From: Diphasiastrum complanatum
Taxonomy: Eukaryota; Streptophyta; Lycopodiopsida; Lycopodiales; Lycopodiaceae
Direction of reading: 5' to 3'
Assembly: GCA_029204225.1 (NCBI GenBank)
Contig: MU831950.1
Coordinates: forward strand, 30,996-94,995
DNA: 64,000 nt
In this document: positions 15,865 to 26,504 of the stretch, piece after piece
Layout: every line of letters begins with the position of its first letter
Position numbering within the stretch: position 1 is the stretch's first letter
Notes under the pieces: model-generated
What the model saw: the letters and a program-made list of their open reading frames with translations, nothing else
Told to the model about the DNA's origin: nothing
The model's database searches: none
Position numbers and translations under genes: made by a program

Positions 15865-17154
15865 TCAGAAAAGGTGAAAATGTTGGGTCCCTTTCTGAAC
15901 GACTACACGGAAATTAAATTCCTCTAGTATCAACAGCCATTGAGCTATACATCCCGTTTTACAGGATTTATTAGCAATATATAATAGGGCTTGATGGTCG
16001 GTGTAGAATGCAAAGGTCTGGCCTAATGAATAATGTCTTAGTTGTTGTACAATATAGACCATCGCTAATGCTTCTCGTTCAGTGATTGTATAGTTTACTT
16101 CAGCAGGCACCAGTTGTCTGCTCAAGAAACGTATTGGAAAATTCTTGTCATACTCGTCTGGTTGTGCAAGAAGACCTCCAATGGCATACTTACTTGCGTC
16201 AGTCTACACATGGAATTCTTTTGTATAATCTGGTGAGCGGAGTATGGGTGCCGTGATAAGTGCTGTTTTCAACTCCTCAAAGGCTTTAATGCATTCTTTG
16301 GTCCAACGAGGATCTACCACAACTAAAAAAACGAGTCGTGCCTTGCCGGCATAATCGATTATAAAGATGCAATTATAATTTGTGTGACCGAGGAAGACGT
16401 ACACTTCCTTCACTGTTGTAGGTAAGGGCATTTCGACTATAACCTTGATTTTTGAAGGATCGGTAGAAATACCGTCCTTGGAAATTATATGTCTGAGTAC
16501 CACCCCATGGGTGACCCAGATTTGGCACTTATCAGGGTTTAGAAAAATTCCAAATCTACGACAACGAATGAAAATTTTCTCCAGTGCATCAAGGTGCGTA
16601 GCGGCTGAGGAATGTAGACCTAGATCGTCGAGATAAATCTCCACAATATGATGTAACAGGTCTTGGAAGGCCAATTGCATGACCCTCTGAAACGTTGAAG
16701 GGGCGTTGCATAAGCCAAAAGGCATGACATTATAAGCATAAACCCCGTTCTCTATGGAAAAGGTCGTTTTATGTTTATCTTCAGAGGCTATTTGAACAAG
16801 GAAACAACCGTTGAATCCATCCAAGAAGCTGAAAGCTTCATCTCCTGCCATTTCCTCTAAGATTTGGGTCGCTAAAGACAAGGGAAAATGGTCTTTTTTC
16901 GTAACCGCATTAAGGTTCTTGAGATCGACATAGATACGAAGTTTGCTGTTTTTCTTGGGGACAACCACAATGGGTGACACCCAATCAGTATGTTGGACTT
17001 CATAAATGAAGCCAGCATCCAGCAATTTCTTAATATCTTCATCGATTCTTTCGCGATAGACGGGGTTACTTTGGTAAGGTTTAGCCCGAATAGGGTTAGC
17101 GTTGTCTTCCAAAGGAATCGTATGAACCACTACTTCCGGCGGATTTCCTTTCAT
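15865..17154 (-). pseudogene. Gypsy B reverse transcriptase and RNase H
   Basis: The RT (17154-16204) shows KLRIYVDLKNLNAVTKKD, FSFLDGFNGCFLVQI, VMPFGLCNAPSTFQRVM and the catalytic box YLDDLG, then PDKCQIW. It ends EFHV with a TAG stop directly before the RNase H motif TDASKYAIGG. RNase H continues in 16125-15865 with EVNYTITEREALAMVY, FYTDHQALLYI and a QWLLILEEFNF block. Replacing TAG by CAG would restore a Gln before TDAS, consistent with a C-to-T change. Another stop precedes the integrase. Both catalytic Asp residues of the YLDD box are present. Confidence 0.92.
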
Positions 17155-18060
17155 TTATGTATAGTTCCATGCAAATACATCCCTGTATTTGTGAAGTAAA
17201 GTTTTTAGATCAGAAAGTTGTTCGGACAAAAGGTGTGCACCAACATGAACTAGACGATCCATCTCCTCGTCGGGATCTTTAAGGTTTAACGACATCATTT
17301 TAGTTGGTCCTTCAAAGGAGTTGGAACTTGGTGTAGGTTTTCGGTGTGGCTGTGGTAGCTGGATAACAACATCATCCAGTGTGAAATCTTTAAATTTTTG
17401 TGGGAGATCGAAAGGTGGTTCCACAAAGTTTTCTGAAACTTTGGGAATCAGCTTTGTTGAGTCACTACCAGACGTGGAAGCTTGGTCTGATTGTTTGGAT
17501 TCTGGCTCCTTAGACAAGGGTTGAATTGGCTGCTTAAGCATCTCATGCATCTATTATTTATGCTCGATTAATTTTGTATTAATAATTTTATTTTTTTGTA
17601 ACCGAGGATTTTGTGGCGTTTGAGTGGGCGGTGTTGTTGCCTCACTTATCATGTCATCGTTGATTGTATCCCAGACTTTGTCTGAATACACATCCCATGT
17701 GTATACTTTGGGTTTGGGTCTATACGCTGGTGTGTTGGGTACTTTGGATGTTAGTTGGACACGAGCCAACGAGCCTGGTGACTTGATCTCTTGAAGAATT
17801 ACTTTTGGTGGATAACGTTGGGCATCTAGATAAAGGAGTACATGTTCATCCGTCATTTCTACATCATCCATGAAAATAATACCTTCTTCCGAAACATGGA
17901 CGGTAGAGACACTAGGTTCTCCTAGGCACCATGCTATAGGAATCGGGTCAATCATCATAAGTGGGATGATGGGTGTATCAATGTCTACAGAAGATATGAG
18001 AATATCCACAGCTTCTGCAGCAGTTTCGATACGACATCGATTGGAATCAGCATAGTCCAC
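17155..18060 (-). pseudogene. Gypsy B gag-pol linker / protease-position region
   Basis: Two frames (18060-17554 and 17550-17155) occupy the place of the protease between gag and RT. The second leads into RT with LKTLLHKYRDVFAWNYT, the usual pre-RT block. A clear D-S/T-G aspartic protease motif was not seen in the first, which is acidic (DILISSVDIDTPIIPL, DDVEMTDEHVLLYLDAQRYP). The protease active site may be lost or too diverged to recognise. Confidence 0.7.
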
Positions 18061-18379
18061 AGTGGCTAGTGCTTGTCCCCAATTGATTATGTCCGTTGAT
18101 CTCGTACAATGGCCTTTGGATTGGATCGGGACACTATCGGTTGCTCATTAGTGTTGTGGCAATAGCATAACCATCTTGGATGGCTAGCTATGATGGATTT
18201 GCCGGTGGTGTGGAATACTCATCTCGTGTGCACGAGCATGAGTTGTCTGTTTGATATTGTTGAGAACTAGGGGGTGAAAGTGTTGTATCGTAATGATATG
18301 AGTGATTGTAGGAGTTTTCTACCAGATGTGCTTGTGCAGACTCTCGAGGGTGCCTATGTTTTTGTGCTCCTAGATCAGG

Positions 18380-19488
18380 TTATCCTCTTGGAGATGGTCC
18401 TAAGAGCGCCAGCTGTGGTTGAGGTTCATGTCTAGGTTGTCTGGGCAACTCTTGTACATGGACTTGGTTGTTTCGTGGTTGGTAGTGCATGTGTTGGTTC
18501 TGTGAAACAAACGGTTGTCGAGGAGGTTGATAATGTCCCCCTGACTGGTTGTGAGGCTGGTTCCTCGGGTTATAATAGCAATAAAGTAATGTAATGAAGT
18601 ATCTGGAACCGGTTGGTATGAAGGGCACTCATTGCCAGTGTGTGCACCTCGACAATGAGGGCACCATGTGTTCTCTCGTCTATGGTGGATCTGGCCAGTG
18701 GGTAACTGACCTGGCATCGAACTCTGGATAGACTTAAGAGTGTTTTGAAACCCTTTCGTGAGTTTCTCCATCTGTTGTTGGTGTTGCTGATTAAGCAACT
18801 CCATCTGTGTTTTCCACAACTATTCTCGTGTTTTGTCGTTTGGTCGAGCTTCTTGGACAACACGATGTGCTCTCCGTTCACGTGGCTCATCGACATCTGA
18901 GCCCTCGTCTTCTTCCCGAATGGCATCAGACATGGCTTGTTTCAATGATGTGTATTCATCATTGGAGCGAAGCTCACGTCGTATCCATCGTGGGAGTCCA
19001 ACGAGGAACCATATTATGAGCATGGACTCAGTGGGTTGCTCTTGTACCTGACTTTTTAATCTTTTAAATCGTTCAATGTAGTCACGTACTTTCTTGTCTT
19101 TTGTCATTTTGATGTTACTGAGCTTGAAAAAAGGACTTTCGATCAAGCGGAAGGGCTTGAAGCGTTTGATAAATGCCTCTTTCAAGAGTGACCAGTCACG
19201 TTTATCTTCATGATGAAGCTTAAAAAACCATTCTCGTGTTCGATCGATCATGGTCATCGAGAAGAGCTGTACCATGGTGTTTGGTGATGTCTCACCATAG
19301 ACATCACATGCATTCTCAAAGACTTGAAGAAATCTTTGAGGATCAATGTCACCATCGTACTTAGGTAAATCTAGCTTTGGAGTACGTTTTTCAGTACATG
19401 GAACATTATTTGCAAAAGCACCATTTAGGTGACCGTGCATGTGAAGATTCGCTAACATGAAAATGTGGACGATCATATGGATCTTCAA
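18380..19488 (-). pseudogene. Gypsy B gag
   Basis: The retrotransposon gag domain is clear: LDLPKYDGDIDPQRFLQVFE, then DRTREWFFKLHHEDKRDW, then LKEAFIKRFKPF and VRDYIERFKRLKSQV. An acidic/basic stretch (EEDEGSDVDEPRERRAHR) follows, and then a TAG stop where CAG would give a Gln. The frame resumes with a Gln-rich helix (LLNQQHQQQMEKLTKGF) and a zinc knuckle variant CX2CX3HX4C (CPHCRGAHTGNEC). The start is uncertain. Together these would form the capsid and nucleocapsid. Confidence 0.88.
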
Positions 19489-19689
19489 AACACATGGGTT
19501 CCCATCTATCGAATGGGTTGTTGGATGGCTCTTGGACTTGGGATTTCATCCTGGAATATCGATTAAATCGAGCCTGTTCGGTGGATGGGGAGACCATCTC
19601 TGGTGGATAGTCCTATGTTGAATTCGGATCGTAAGGATGATCCATAACACGCTAGAGTACCTTAGGATTGTGAGAATAGGCCTCTTGGA

Positions 19690-20442
19690 CTCTTGGTAAC
19701 TTGACTCGTTGGAATCGTTGTTCGGAATGCGGTTGCTACAGTTCCACGGTGGATGCGATTGGAATGCGACCAGGTTACGGTTGAATGCGGTTGGAACGGT
19801 TCGATGCGGTCGATTACGGTGGTATGCATTCTGTTGCGGTGGGATACGGGTGAATGCGGTGGGTTGTTGTGCAAGGGTGAAGGCGGTTGGGGTGCTATTT
19901 GCTTGCGGTTGAATGCTGTGGGTTGTAGTGGAATGCGACCTATGATTCAAGGATGAATGCTGTTGGGGTGCGATTGAAATGGGACTTGTTGCGATTGAAG
20001 GAGAAGTCAGTGGGTGTGCGGTTGTTTGCGGTCGAAAGTGGTGGGTTGCGGTCTGTTGTGGTTGATGGCGGTCACTACGGTGCAACGGTGTATGGGGTTG
20101 GAATGCTATCTGGTGATAGTCGAATGCGGTCGCTACAGTGCAATAGTGGATGCGGTTGGAATGCTATCTAATTGTAGGTGAATGCGGGTGGGATGATTGA
20201 AAAGTGGATGGGGTTTGAATGCGAGCTGGTTGCTGTTGAATGTTGGTGTGACAGTTGATTTCGGTCGCAACGTTCAATAGGTGGTGTGGTTGCGGGTGAG
20301 TCCGGTCTCTACGGTGGATGGGTGGAGGTGGTTTGATTGCGGTCCCTACGATTCAATGGTCGCTGTGGTGCTGTTGTTGGTGATTGCGACGACTCAATGC
20401 GATCACTACTGTGTAAGGGCTGGGGTGCGGTTATTTGCGGTT
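19690..20442 (+). repeat. Degenerate GT-rich tandem array in the leader of gypsy B
   Basis: Dozens of imperfect copies of a short unit around GAATGCGGTTG / GTGGATGCGGTTG fill 750 bp. The array abuts the point where similarity between the two LTRs stops (20443). The minus frame across it (His/Thr/Pro/Gln-rich) is an array artefact rather than a credible protein. Confidence 0.85.
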
Positions 20443-20830
20443 GGGCCCTTAAATAAGCAAGAGGGCTGCCCATGTGGAGCCCAATTGGCAATTCCACCAA
20501 ATTAGAAATTACAAGTGGAAATTGCCCTTCCACTAGAGGTCACCATCAAAAGGTGGCTCACTCTAAATTATTTAAGGGGGGTCTACATTTATTTACAAAG
20601 CCTAGGAAACATTACTAGCTCCTACATGGTCGTTCCTTATCTGGGATACACCATGTACAGGCTCACATAGATATTTCATTGTCATTCTAGCTAGTAATTT
20701 CTCGGCTCTCATGCTCGGCTCTCGGGTTCTCCTGCTCTCCTCCTTTTGAGACCTCCTCGGTCATGGGTGAGAGATATTCTGTGTCTTCAGCTTGGCTTGA
20801 CATCTGGAGATTCGGTGGAATCTGCTAACA
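20443..20830 (-). repeat. Gypsy B 5' LTR, truncated
   Basis: Matches 11584-11969 closely and ends GCTAACA. The remaining part of the long LTR is replaced by the GT-rich array, which also removes any recognisable primer-binding site. Confidence 0.88.
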
Positions 20831-21116
20831 AAAGCTGTCAAAACTGCTGTGTTCTTGCAAAATAGAAGCCATACAGTTGTTGTACATAATCGCACACCCG
20901 AGGAGGCATTCACTGGTAAGAAGCCTAAGATGGATGGGTTGCGAGTATTTGGATGCCGAGTGTATGTTCACATACCTAAGAGCGAGAGAGCCAAAATGCA
21001 GGTAAAGGCCTTGAAGTACTAAAAATCATGTATACTAAACATTTAAGTACTGATAAGCTTGAGTTTTTTAGAGAAAAGCTCTTTGTAAGAAAGATAAACT
21101 AGGGCTTAAGGGAGAG
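20831..21116 (+). pseudogene. Copia A integrase C-terminus fused to RNase H tail, with polypurine tract
   Basis: Reading resumes after gypsy B with KTAVFLQNRSHTVVVHNRTP, KPKMDGLRVFGCRVYVHIP and SERAKMQ, the end of the copia integrase. About 20 bp later the frame YTKHLSTDKLEFFREKLFVR appears, which is the last part of copia RNase H. About 2 kb of RT and RNase H has been lost between them. The purine tract AGGGCTTAAGGGAGAG (21101-21116) directly precedes the 3' LTR. Confidence 0.88.
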
Positions 21117-21456
21117 TGTTCGAATAAGTAAGCCCGAGTTTCTCTTATAGTTCATGACTTTCCGTGTTTAGCAGTGATTTCAAATTTTTTACTGCTTTTG
21201 TGATAGTATGCATGAGTGCCAGTTTGACATCACACGTAGTGTAAGTTGGGACACGCGTCCCATAACGGGGACCGAACTGCCATGCAGCGGTACCCCACAA
21301 AAATTAGACTGTGTATATGTACCTTTTAGTCTCTTTTGTTAATACAGTTCAGAAGTGTTCTCTTGGGTTGGTGTGTGATCTCTCTTTATTGCTTATTTGT
21401 TTGATGTTAGATTGCTTGCAAATTAGCTAACTATATTGCCAATAAGATCCTTGACA
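21117..21456 (+). repeat. Copia A 3' LTR
   Basis: 340 bp, the partner of 7636-7975. It is followed by the ACTTC duplication at 21457-21461. Confidence 0.95.
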
Positions 21457-21461
21457 ACTTC

Positions 21462-22380
21462 TCACTTACATAAATAATTGAAATACATAATTGTAAGTTG
21501 ACAATTGTATCGATGCTTATGAGGCTTGCATGTTAGTCTTTAGTAATCAATTAGGTGATAAATAGCCATAAAATTGGTATCAATCAAGAAGTTGATTTTT
21601 GTTAACTATTATCTTATTAATTGATAAATGCTAAATAAATGATAATCATATATTATAATTAGTTATCCTTTAATTCTTGAATTGTTTTACACTATTATCG
21701 GTTATCTAGAAGTTGTCTAAATTTTGTGAAATGGCCTGCTCTCCATCGTACTGGACAGCTGAATCATCATCTCTAGTAGCGGTTTTGGCCAAGCAGATCA
21801 TCATCGTCATCTACAATAGCCGCAACAAGAGGAAGAGGTACAAATTTGTATTTCCCAAATGATGTGTTCTTTGTTTGTCATTTGTTCTGATATATCAACA
21901 CAGCTTGGGCTGGGAACCAGTTGATCGCATCCAGTTAAATGGCTGGAATAATGAATGAACTCGCATCAGGTGGCAAGATTGCATTGTGTAGAGGCTGCTT
22001 GCATAGTTTAGTCACTACTTTTGTATTCTGTAGCATGTTTCTATGTACTGAACTGAATTCAACCTCGTGCTTATGATTGGAGGAACACGCTTGCATTGAA
22101 TGCTTTATTCATGTCACTTTCTAAGTATTCTTTCAGCTTGCGAAACAAAGCATCATTCTTTGGGTGGTATCCACTCAACAAAGTGCTCCCTCTGTATTAT
22201 GGCTGCAATTTTGGTTATTGCAGCAAATTGAGCCTGCGGATGCATTCAGTAGTTACACCATTGACTTAAGCAAGTTTTTATGACTGCCCTCAAAAGAAGG
22301 GTAATGTTTCTCTGCCAAGTAGACCATTACACATAACACCTTATAAACATTTCTCTACAATCAAAAATTGGCCAAAGGTG
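21462..22380. other. Unassigned stretch
   Basis: AT-rich DNA without recognisable coding blocks or long repeats on either strand. Confidence 0.4.
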
Positions 22381-22395
22381 TTTGAATGGGAAACT

Positions 22396-23022
22396 AGGGA
22401 ACTACTTCTTAGTCGGGGACGCAGCTTACCCACCAAGGGATTGGATGCTAAGTCCATTGAAAGGTCATAAGGATGGTTGTCTAGGGTTGAATACTATTGG
22501 AATTATACACAATCAAGCACTAGAATGGCAGTTGAGCGAGCATTTGGTATGTTAAAGTCGAGGTGGAGAATTTTGCTCAAGCGAAATGACATGAAGCTAC
22601 AATATGTTCCGGAGATGGTTGCGACTTGCCTCGTACTGGACAATCTATGTATTATACACAAAGATAGCTTTGATGAGACGTGGGCAGCTGAGGCTGAGGC
22701 TGAGTTGAGGATGATCAATATGTCTATGAATCATGGCAATGTTCAAGAGAGGGAGGCCGTAAACTTATGCTCTGAAGCACTATCTGAAGACCAAAGATTG
22801 CGAACCACCAATGAAGAGGTCTTGTTAGGACACCATGATGAGGAGCACTTGAGGGATAGTAATTGCCATGGAGATGGTTCCTCTGAAAGTGAGTATTTAG
22901 ATGATGATAGAACAGTTCGGGTGAGCACGATTAAACTTACAACACTTGGGACACAACGACGAGATAAACTAGCAGCTGTATTGTATGCTAGGAGGCATAT
23001 TCCTAATCAACCATCTGAGTAA
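22396..23022 (+). pseudogene. PIF/Harbinger-type (HARBI1/ALP1-like) transposase C-terminal relic
   Basis: Near 22397-22470 a frame reads NYFLVGDAAYPPRDWMLSPL, the DDE_4-type GDxAYP block. After a frameshift near 22470 the next frame reads SRVEYYWNYTQSSTRMAVER followed by AFGMLKSRWRIL, the diagnostic R-x-VErAFG-LKsRWriL block. It then runs with an acidic tail (EEHLRDSN, SESEYLDDD) to a TAA at 23023. The N-terminal half of the nuclease and its first catalytic Asp are not seen. The 181-codon open frame has no own ATG at its start. This could be a dead transposon or the remnant of a domesticated ALP1-like gene. Confidence 0.85.
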
Positions 23023-24041
23023 GGTGAAGATCATATCCAAAATGTCTGTGGTATCAAAATTTAATTAGCTTGTTGATTTAACATGCATTCTTTTTTTATA
23101 TCACTAATGTAACACAACTTTGTCACACGTTGATTTTTACATTCAAGATAACATAGTCTATGGCTGATTGCATTCTTCCAAATGTGTGCATAGGATCAGG
23201 AAACATCAAAGCCATTCTTGAGTGAATAGCAAAAGTTCTTCAACAACATTCTTGGATCATCGCATGAAAAAAGACTCTGAAAATTTTCACAAAGAGAGAC
23301 CATTCTGCAATCTGAAATTTGCAAATCATGATTGTTGGTCATGTGTGCCAACAATAAGTTAGTGAGGGTTAGCATTTTCTTGCAAAATATCATGTTAAAA
23401 CAACTGACATTATGATCAATCACATCAAGCACTCAGGAAATGTACCCCTGGGGGTTTCGGCTATACCATGAGGGCAATGGGAGTTCAGATTCTGTCCCTT
23501 GTTGCCGACTTTCTTCTCAGTCACCTCTCTCAGGTGCGTTGTGGTGCTCTTATATCAGTTTTTCTTACAAAAACTCAGCTCGCTGTTGCCACTCTAAACT
23601 TGAAACCGGGTCTCACTTTTTTTAGCAACTGAAACAGAATACAAGCTTCCTATTCAAGATGTTGAAAAGAAGTGAACAACTTTTAAGCTCTAACCAGTTC
23701 ATTAATATCTTTGAGGCATTCATATGGAGACTCATTAGGGGATGTCTATAAAATATAGCTTAGGATTGCATCAGAAGTCTGATGCAGGCCTGCACAATTT
23801 ATGGGTTTTTGTTTTGCATCATCTGTAGCTTCTTTGCATCACAAGGATTGCATTGACTTTGGAGGCTGAAGATAGAAGGTGATTTTAATTTTCTGTTTTG
23901 CTTGCTACTGGATTGAGCTCTCAGTTGAATACTGGAAATTGATTGATTGCAAAGAACTAGCGGGTGCGCGGACCAGAGGTGCGGACAGGCTGTTTTGTAT
24001 TCCGGTCTCTCTCTCTCTCGCGAAGCACCACACACGCGCTT

Positions 24042-24042
<1 letters not shown>
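23023..24042. other. Unassigned stretch
   Basis: No assignable gene. A minus frame at 23432-23196 (78 codons, no recognised domain) and a plus stretch near 23445-23535 are open but carry no family signature. Confidence 0.4.

Positions 24043-24081
<39 letters not shown>
24043..24081. repeat. (CT)n microsatellite
   Basis: About 39 bp of pure CT, preceded by a shorter CT run at 24006-24019. Confidence 0.95.
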
Positions 24082-24083
<2 letters not shown>

Positions 24084-24650
24084 GAACCAGGAAAGGGGAG
24101 GTCGCGGAGAAGAGGGCTCTACATGTGAAAGGGGGGGGTCCATTACTTGGAAAGAGGCAGGGACCAAACAGGGGTAAGTCGTGGGACTGGGCCAGCGAGC
24201 CTCGGTCCCATGTGAAACCACCCTTAAAGCACTATGCCAATGTAACAAGGTAGTTATAGAAAAGGTGGAAAATTTGAATTTACCAGCTCGTCTCAGAGTT
24301 CATAGTGCATTGGATAAGAACCTTGCTTATGGGCTCACCCATGTAGGTTCAAGCTCACATATGCATGGTTGAGGGCATTGTTGAAGTTGCTCAGGCCACC
24401 CTTAGAGGCCCCAAAGCTTGTTGTTGCCAACCTAGAGGGGCTACACTGCCTCAACTTAGGGGCCACGATGGCCATTGTAGCCCTTCGTCCACGAAGATCC
24501 TTGATGCTTGGCCTTAGGTGTGTTCAAGGTCCTTAGGGCCATGAATTTTTATTGATGCCTGACCTTAGGATGTATGGTTCCTTGGTGCTCGGCCTTAGGG
24601 CCGTAAAATCTCATGTCATAGCTTTGGACTGATTGCAAATAGTGCATTAG
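24082..24650. other. Upstream region of murC
   Basis: GC-richer than its surroundings, with repeated GGCCTTAGG words (about 24510-24600). It would hold the murC promoter or an upstream exon, but no TATA box or transcription start can be assigned. Confidence 0.35.
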
Positions 24651-24712
24651 GTTTAGGGTTAAGATTAGGGTTATGATTAGTCATGCATTTAGGGTGTAGG
24701 GTTTGAGGTTTA
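24648..24712 (+). promoter_or_regulatory. Telomere-like (telo-box) cluster just upstream of murC exon 1
   Basis: TTAGGTTTAGGGTTAAG, ATTAGGGTT and further GTTTAGGG-like words are packed within about 65 bp immediately before the first murC ATG. Plant telo-boxes (AAACCCTA) are known 5' regulatory elements of many housekeeping genes. Function here is inferred from position only. Confidence 0.45.
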
Positions 24713-24732
24713 AGAGAGAATTTGTGCGATGC

Positions 24733-25128
24733 ATGTTCGCAGCCTCTGTATTTGCAATGCTCACGTCTTCCTTCAAAAGTATACAGGCCATGCCCTCTCC
24801 ATCTCTCTCGCCTGCCACCTCCCGCTATGCCACACCTTCTTGCCATTCTCAATTCCTGCCATCCCATACCAGCAGCAGCAAAATAATTTCTTCTTCTGCA
24901 CTTCTGTCAAGGCAGCAGCAGTTTTGCCTTATCAGAAACTCTTGCCACCAACAAAGGGACTACAGTGTCAATGACAAGCTCTTCTTCAGAAAAAACCTGG
25001 ACGAATTTGTCCCCAGGGCTTTGCAAGGAAATGCAGATGATGATGATCAGAAGCAAGGGAGGTGGGTGCACTTTGTGGGCATTGGAGGCTATGGTCTCTC
25101 GGCTCTGGCCATGCTGGCTTTGAAACAG
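24733..25128 (+). CDS. murC: murC exon 1: plastid-type UDP-N-acetylmuramate-alanine ligase, N-terminus
   Basis: This exon gives 132 codons from ATG 24733. A Ser/Arg-rich, acid-poor leader of roughly 65-75 residues looks like a chloroplast transit peptide. An acidic linker (NADDDDQKQG) follows, then the Mur ligase N-terminal nucleotide-binding loop WVHFVGIGGYGLSALAML, with GxGGxG at about residues 117-122. The exon ends AAACAG followed by a GT donor, in phase 0. Exon 2 at 37450 continues exactly with the expected GWRVSGSD. MurC adds L-alanine to UDP-MurNAc in peptidoglycan synthesis. In plants it is nuclear-encoded and would act in plastids. Other in-frame starts are a later ATG at 24790 and an unlikely TTG at 24703. 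MurC is preferred over MurD/E/F because the HFVGIGGxG(M/L)S loop is its hallmark; bacterial Mpl shares it. Confidence 0.9.
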
Positions 25129-25829
25129 GTTACAATTTGCATCTCATCAAGTCATCTGTAAAGCTTTTTGCTGCTAGTGTAGAGAATGGGGGAGTCTTTG
25201 TAGTAGTTTTGGGTAAAGAATCAGTAAATGTTTTTGATAGGCTTTCATTGAGAATGTTATTTCCGTGAATTCTGAATCAGACTTGGAATGATCGTTACCC
25301 GCTCCCAAAAAATTTAGGCTGAACGTTTTGGAATGCTCTTTCGTTTGTTATTTTGATACAAAACAATAAAAAAAATTAGTTTATTAATCCGTACATACAA
25401 GACACTTTGTTTGTAATGCATTCTGTGCATATAGAACGTAATAATTAAATACGTTTTTTTTAATTTGTTCGTTAAAGGTAAGTTAAAAAGGCGCTCCGTA
25501 CAATGTTCGAAACGAGCTTATTCCAAATGCCATGGGAATATGTTCACAACATCGCTGCTTAGAGTCAATGGACGAAAACTGAAGTTCCCTTTTCATTTTT
25601 CTACATTTTTATTGGTTGGATAATGTTTTATGCGCATGTAAAAATGATTTCTTGTACTTAAAACCTGTAGTACAAGATTCCCTAATTTCTTTTAGCTAAA
25701 ATGAAAATGTATTCAATGGAAAAGCCTAAAAGTCGAATTTCTTTTTGACAACACATTTTTAGCAAATACAAGAAAACATGTTGAAACCTAAAGTTGAAGT
25801 TTTTAAAGAGATGGCTGTAAGGAAATTTT

Positions 25830-26504
25830 GTGGGTGACACTCAACAAGATCAAGCTTTCTTCACGAAAGGCAAGGGCAAAGTCAAGTCAAAAGGAAAGGG
25901 GAAGCCTCCTTCCAAGGATGAGCAAAAGCCCATTGGAGGTCAAGATGTCAACACTCAAAAGAAAAAAGGGAAGTGCCATTATTGCAAGAAGTATGGGCAC
26001 TTCATCAAGGATTGTAAGAAGAAGCTTGCGAAAGAGGAGAGTAAAGGAATTGATACTAGTGCTTCACTTGCTACTTTGGAGCAAGAGCTTGAAGCTAGTG
26101 ATCTCTTCAACCAAGACTATGCTTTTGTGTCTAATATTGCTTCTACTAGTACTTCTACATCTATGAGGAATTCAGGTTCTGTTTTGCAAGTTGCTGATTT
26201 TCAGCCCATTGAATGGGTGATTGATAGTGGTGCTACTCGTCATATGACTTCTCGCAAAGAAGCATTCACTAAATTAGTGAAAGTGCAAAATGGAAGTAAG
26301 GTACAATGTGCGGATGATGCATCTTATTCTATTCATGGAATTGGAATTGTAGCCATCATTCTGCCTGATGGTGTAGAAAAGTACATTAAGAATGTGCTTT
26401 ATGTTTCGGGAATCAAAAAGATTCTTCTTTCGGTTTTAACTATGTTGAAGCAAGGACTAGTTGTTGAGTTCAAAGAAGATAAATTGTCTTGTCAAGGATC
26501 CTAA
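25830..26504 (+). pseudogene. Copia C gag C-terminus and protease
   Basis: A 224-codon frame with a lysine-rich start, the zinc knuckle CHYCKKYGHFIKDC (about residues 49-62), an acidic/Ser-Thr linker and the retropepsin motif WVIDSGATRHMTS (about residues 128-140). It ends with NVLYVSGIKKILLSVLTM. A frameshift near 26495 leads to the pre-integrase frame. The true gag start is missing, so the apparent ATG is internal. Confidence 0.9.

Larger units (their letters stand above)
10859..20830 (-). mobile_element. Gypsy element B nested in the integrase of copia A
   Basis: A Ty3/gypsy element in minus orientation. LTRs lie at 10859-11969 (3', 1111 bp) and 20443-20830 (5', only 388 bp matched), with TGTT...AACA ends. 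Flanks read GAAGT (10854-10858) and AAAGC (20831-20835). Each is one base from GAAGC, the sequence expected from the uninterrupted copia codons, so this is a decayed 5 bp duplication. From right to left come the LTR, a tandem-repeat leader, gag, RT, RNase H, integrase, minisatellite blocks, an extra frame, a purine tract (11970-11982) and the LTR. There is no chromodomain, and the integrase ends GPYVINKIFPNGAVQL, which resembles the Athila/Tat side of plant gypsy. Multiple stops make it inactive. Confidence 0.92.
7636..21456 (+). mobile_element. Copia element A: LTR-bounded Ty1/copia, interrupted by gypsy B
   Basis: Two 340 bp LTRs (7636-7975 and 21117-21456) begin TGTT and end TTGACA. They are flanked by the same 5 bp target-site duplication ACTTC (7631-7635 and 21457-21461). 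A TGGTATCAGAGC primer-binding site directly follows the 5' LTR and a purine tract precedes the 3' LTR. Coding remnants run gag (inverted), zinc knuckle/protease and integrase. Gypsy B (10859-20830) interrupts the integrase, which resumes at 20831. The RT and most of RNase H are missing: integrase sequence is followed almost directly by the last RNase H codons near 21030-21110. The element is non-functional. The 5' LTR and 3' LTR differ by scattered substitutions, so the insertion is not recent. Confidence 0.95.

Noticed and set aside
19546-20085. His/Thr/Pro/Gln-rich minus frame of 179 codons
   Set aside because: It is produced by the degenerate GT-rich array in the gypsy B leader; no gag motif until 19488.
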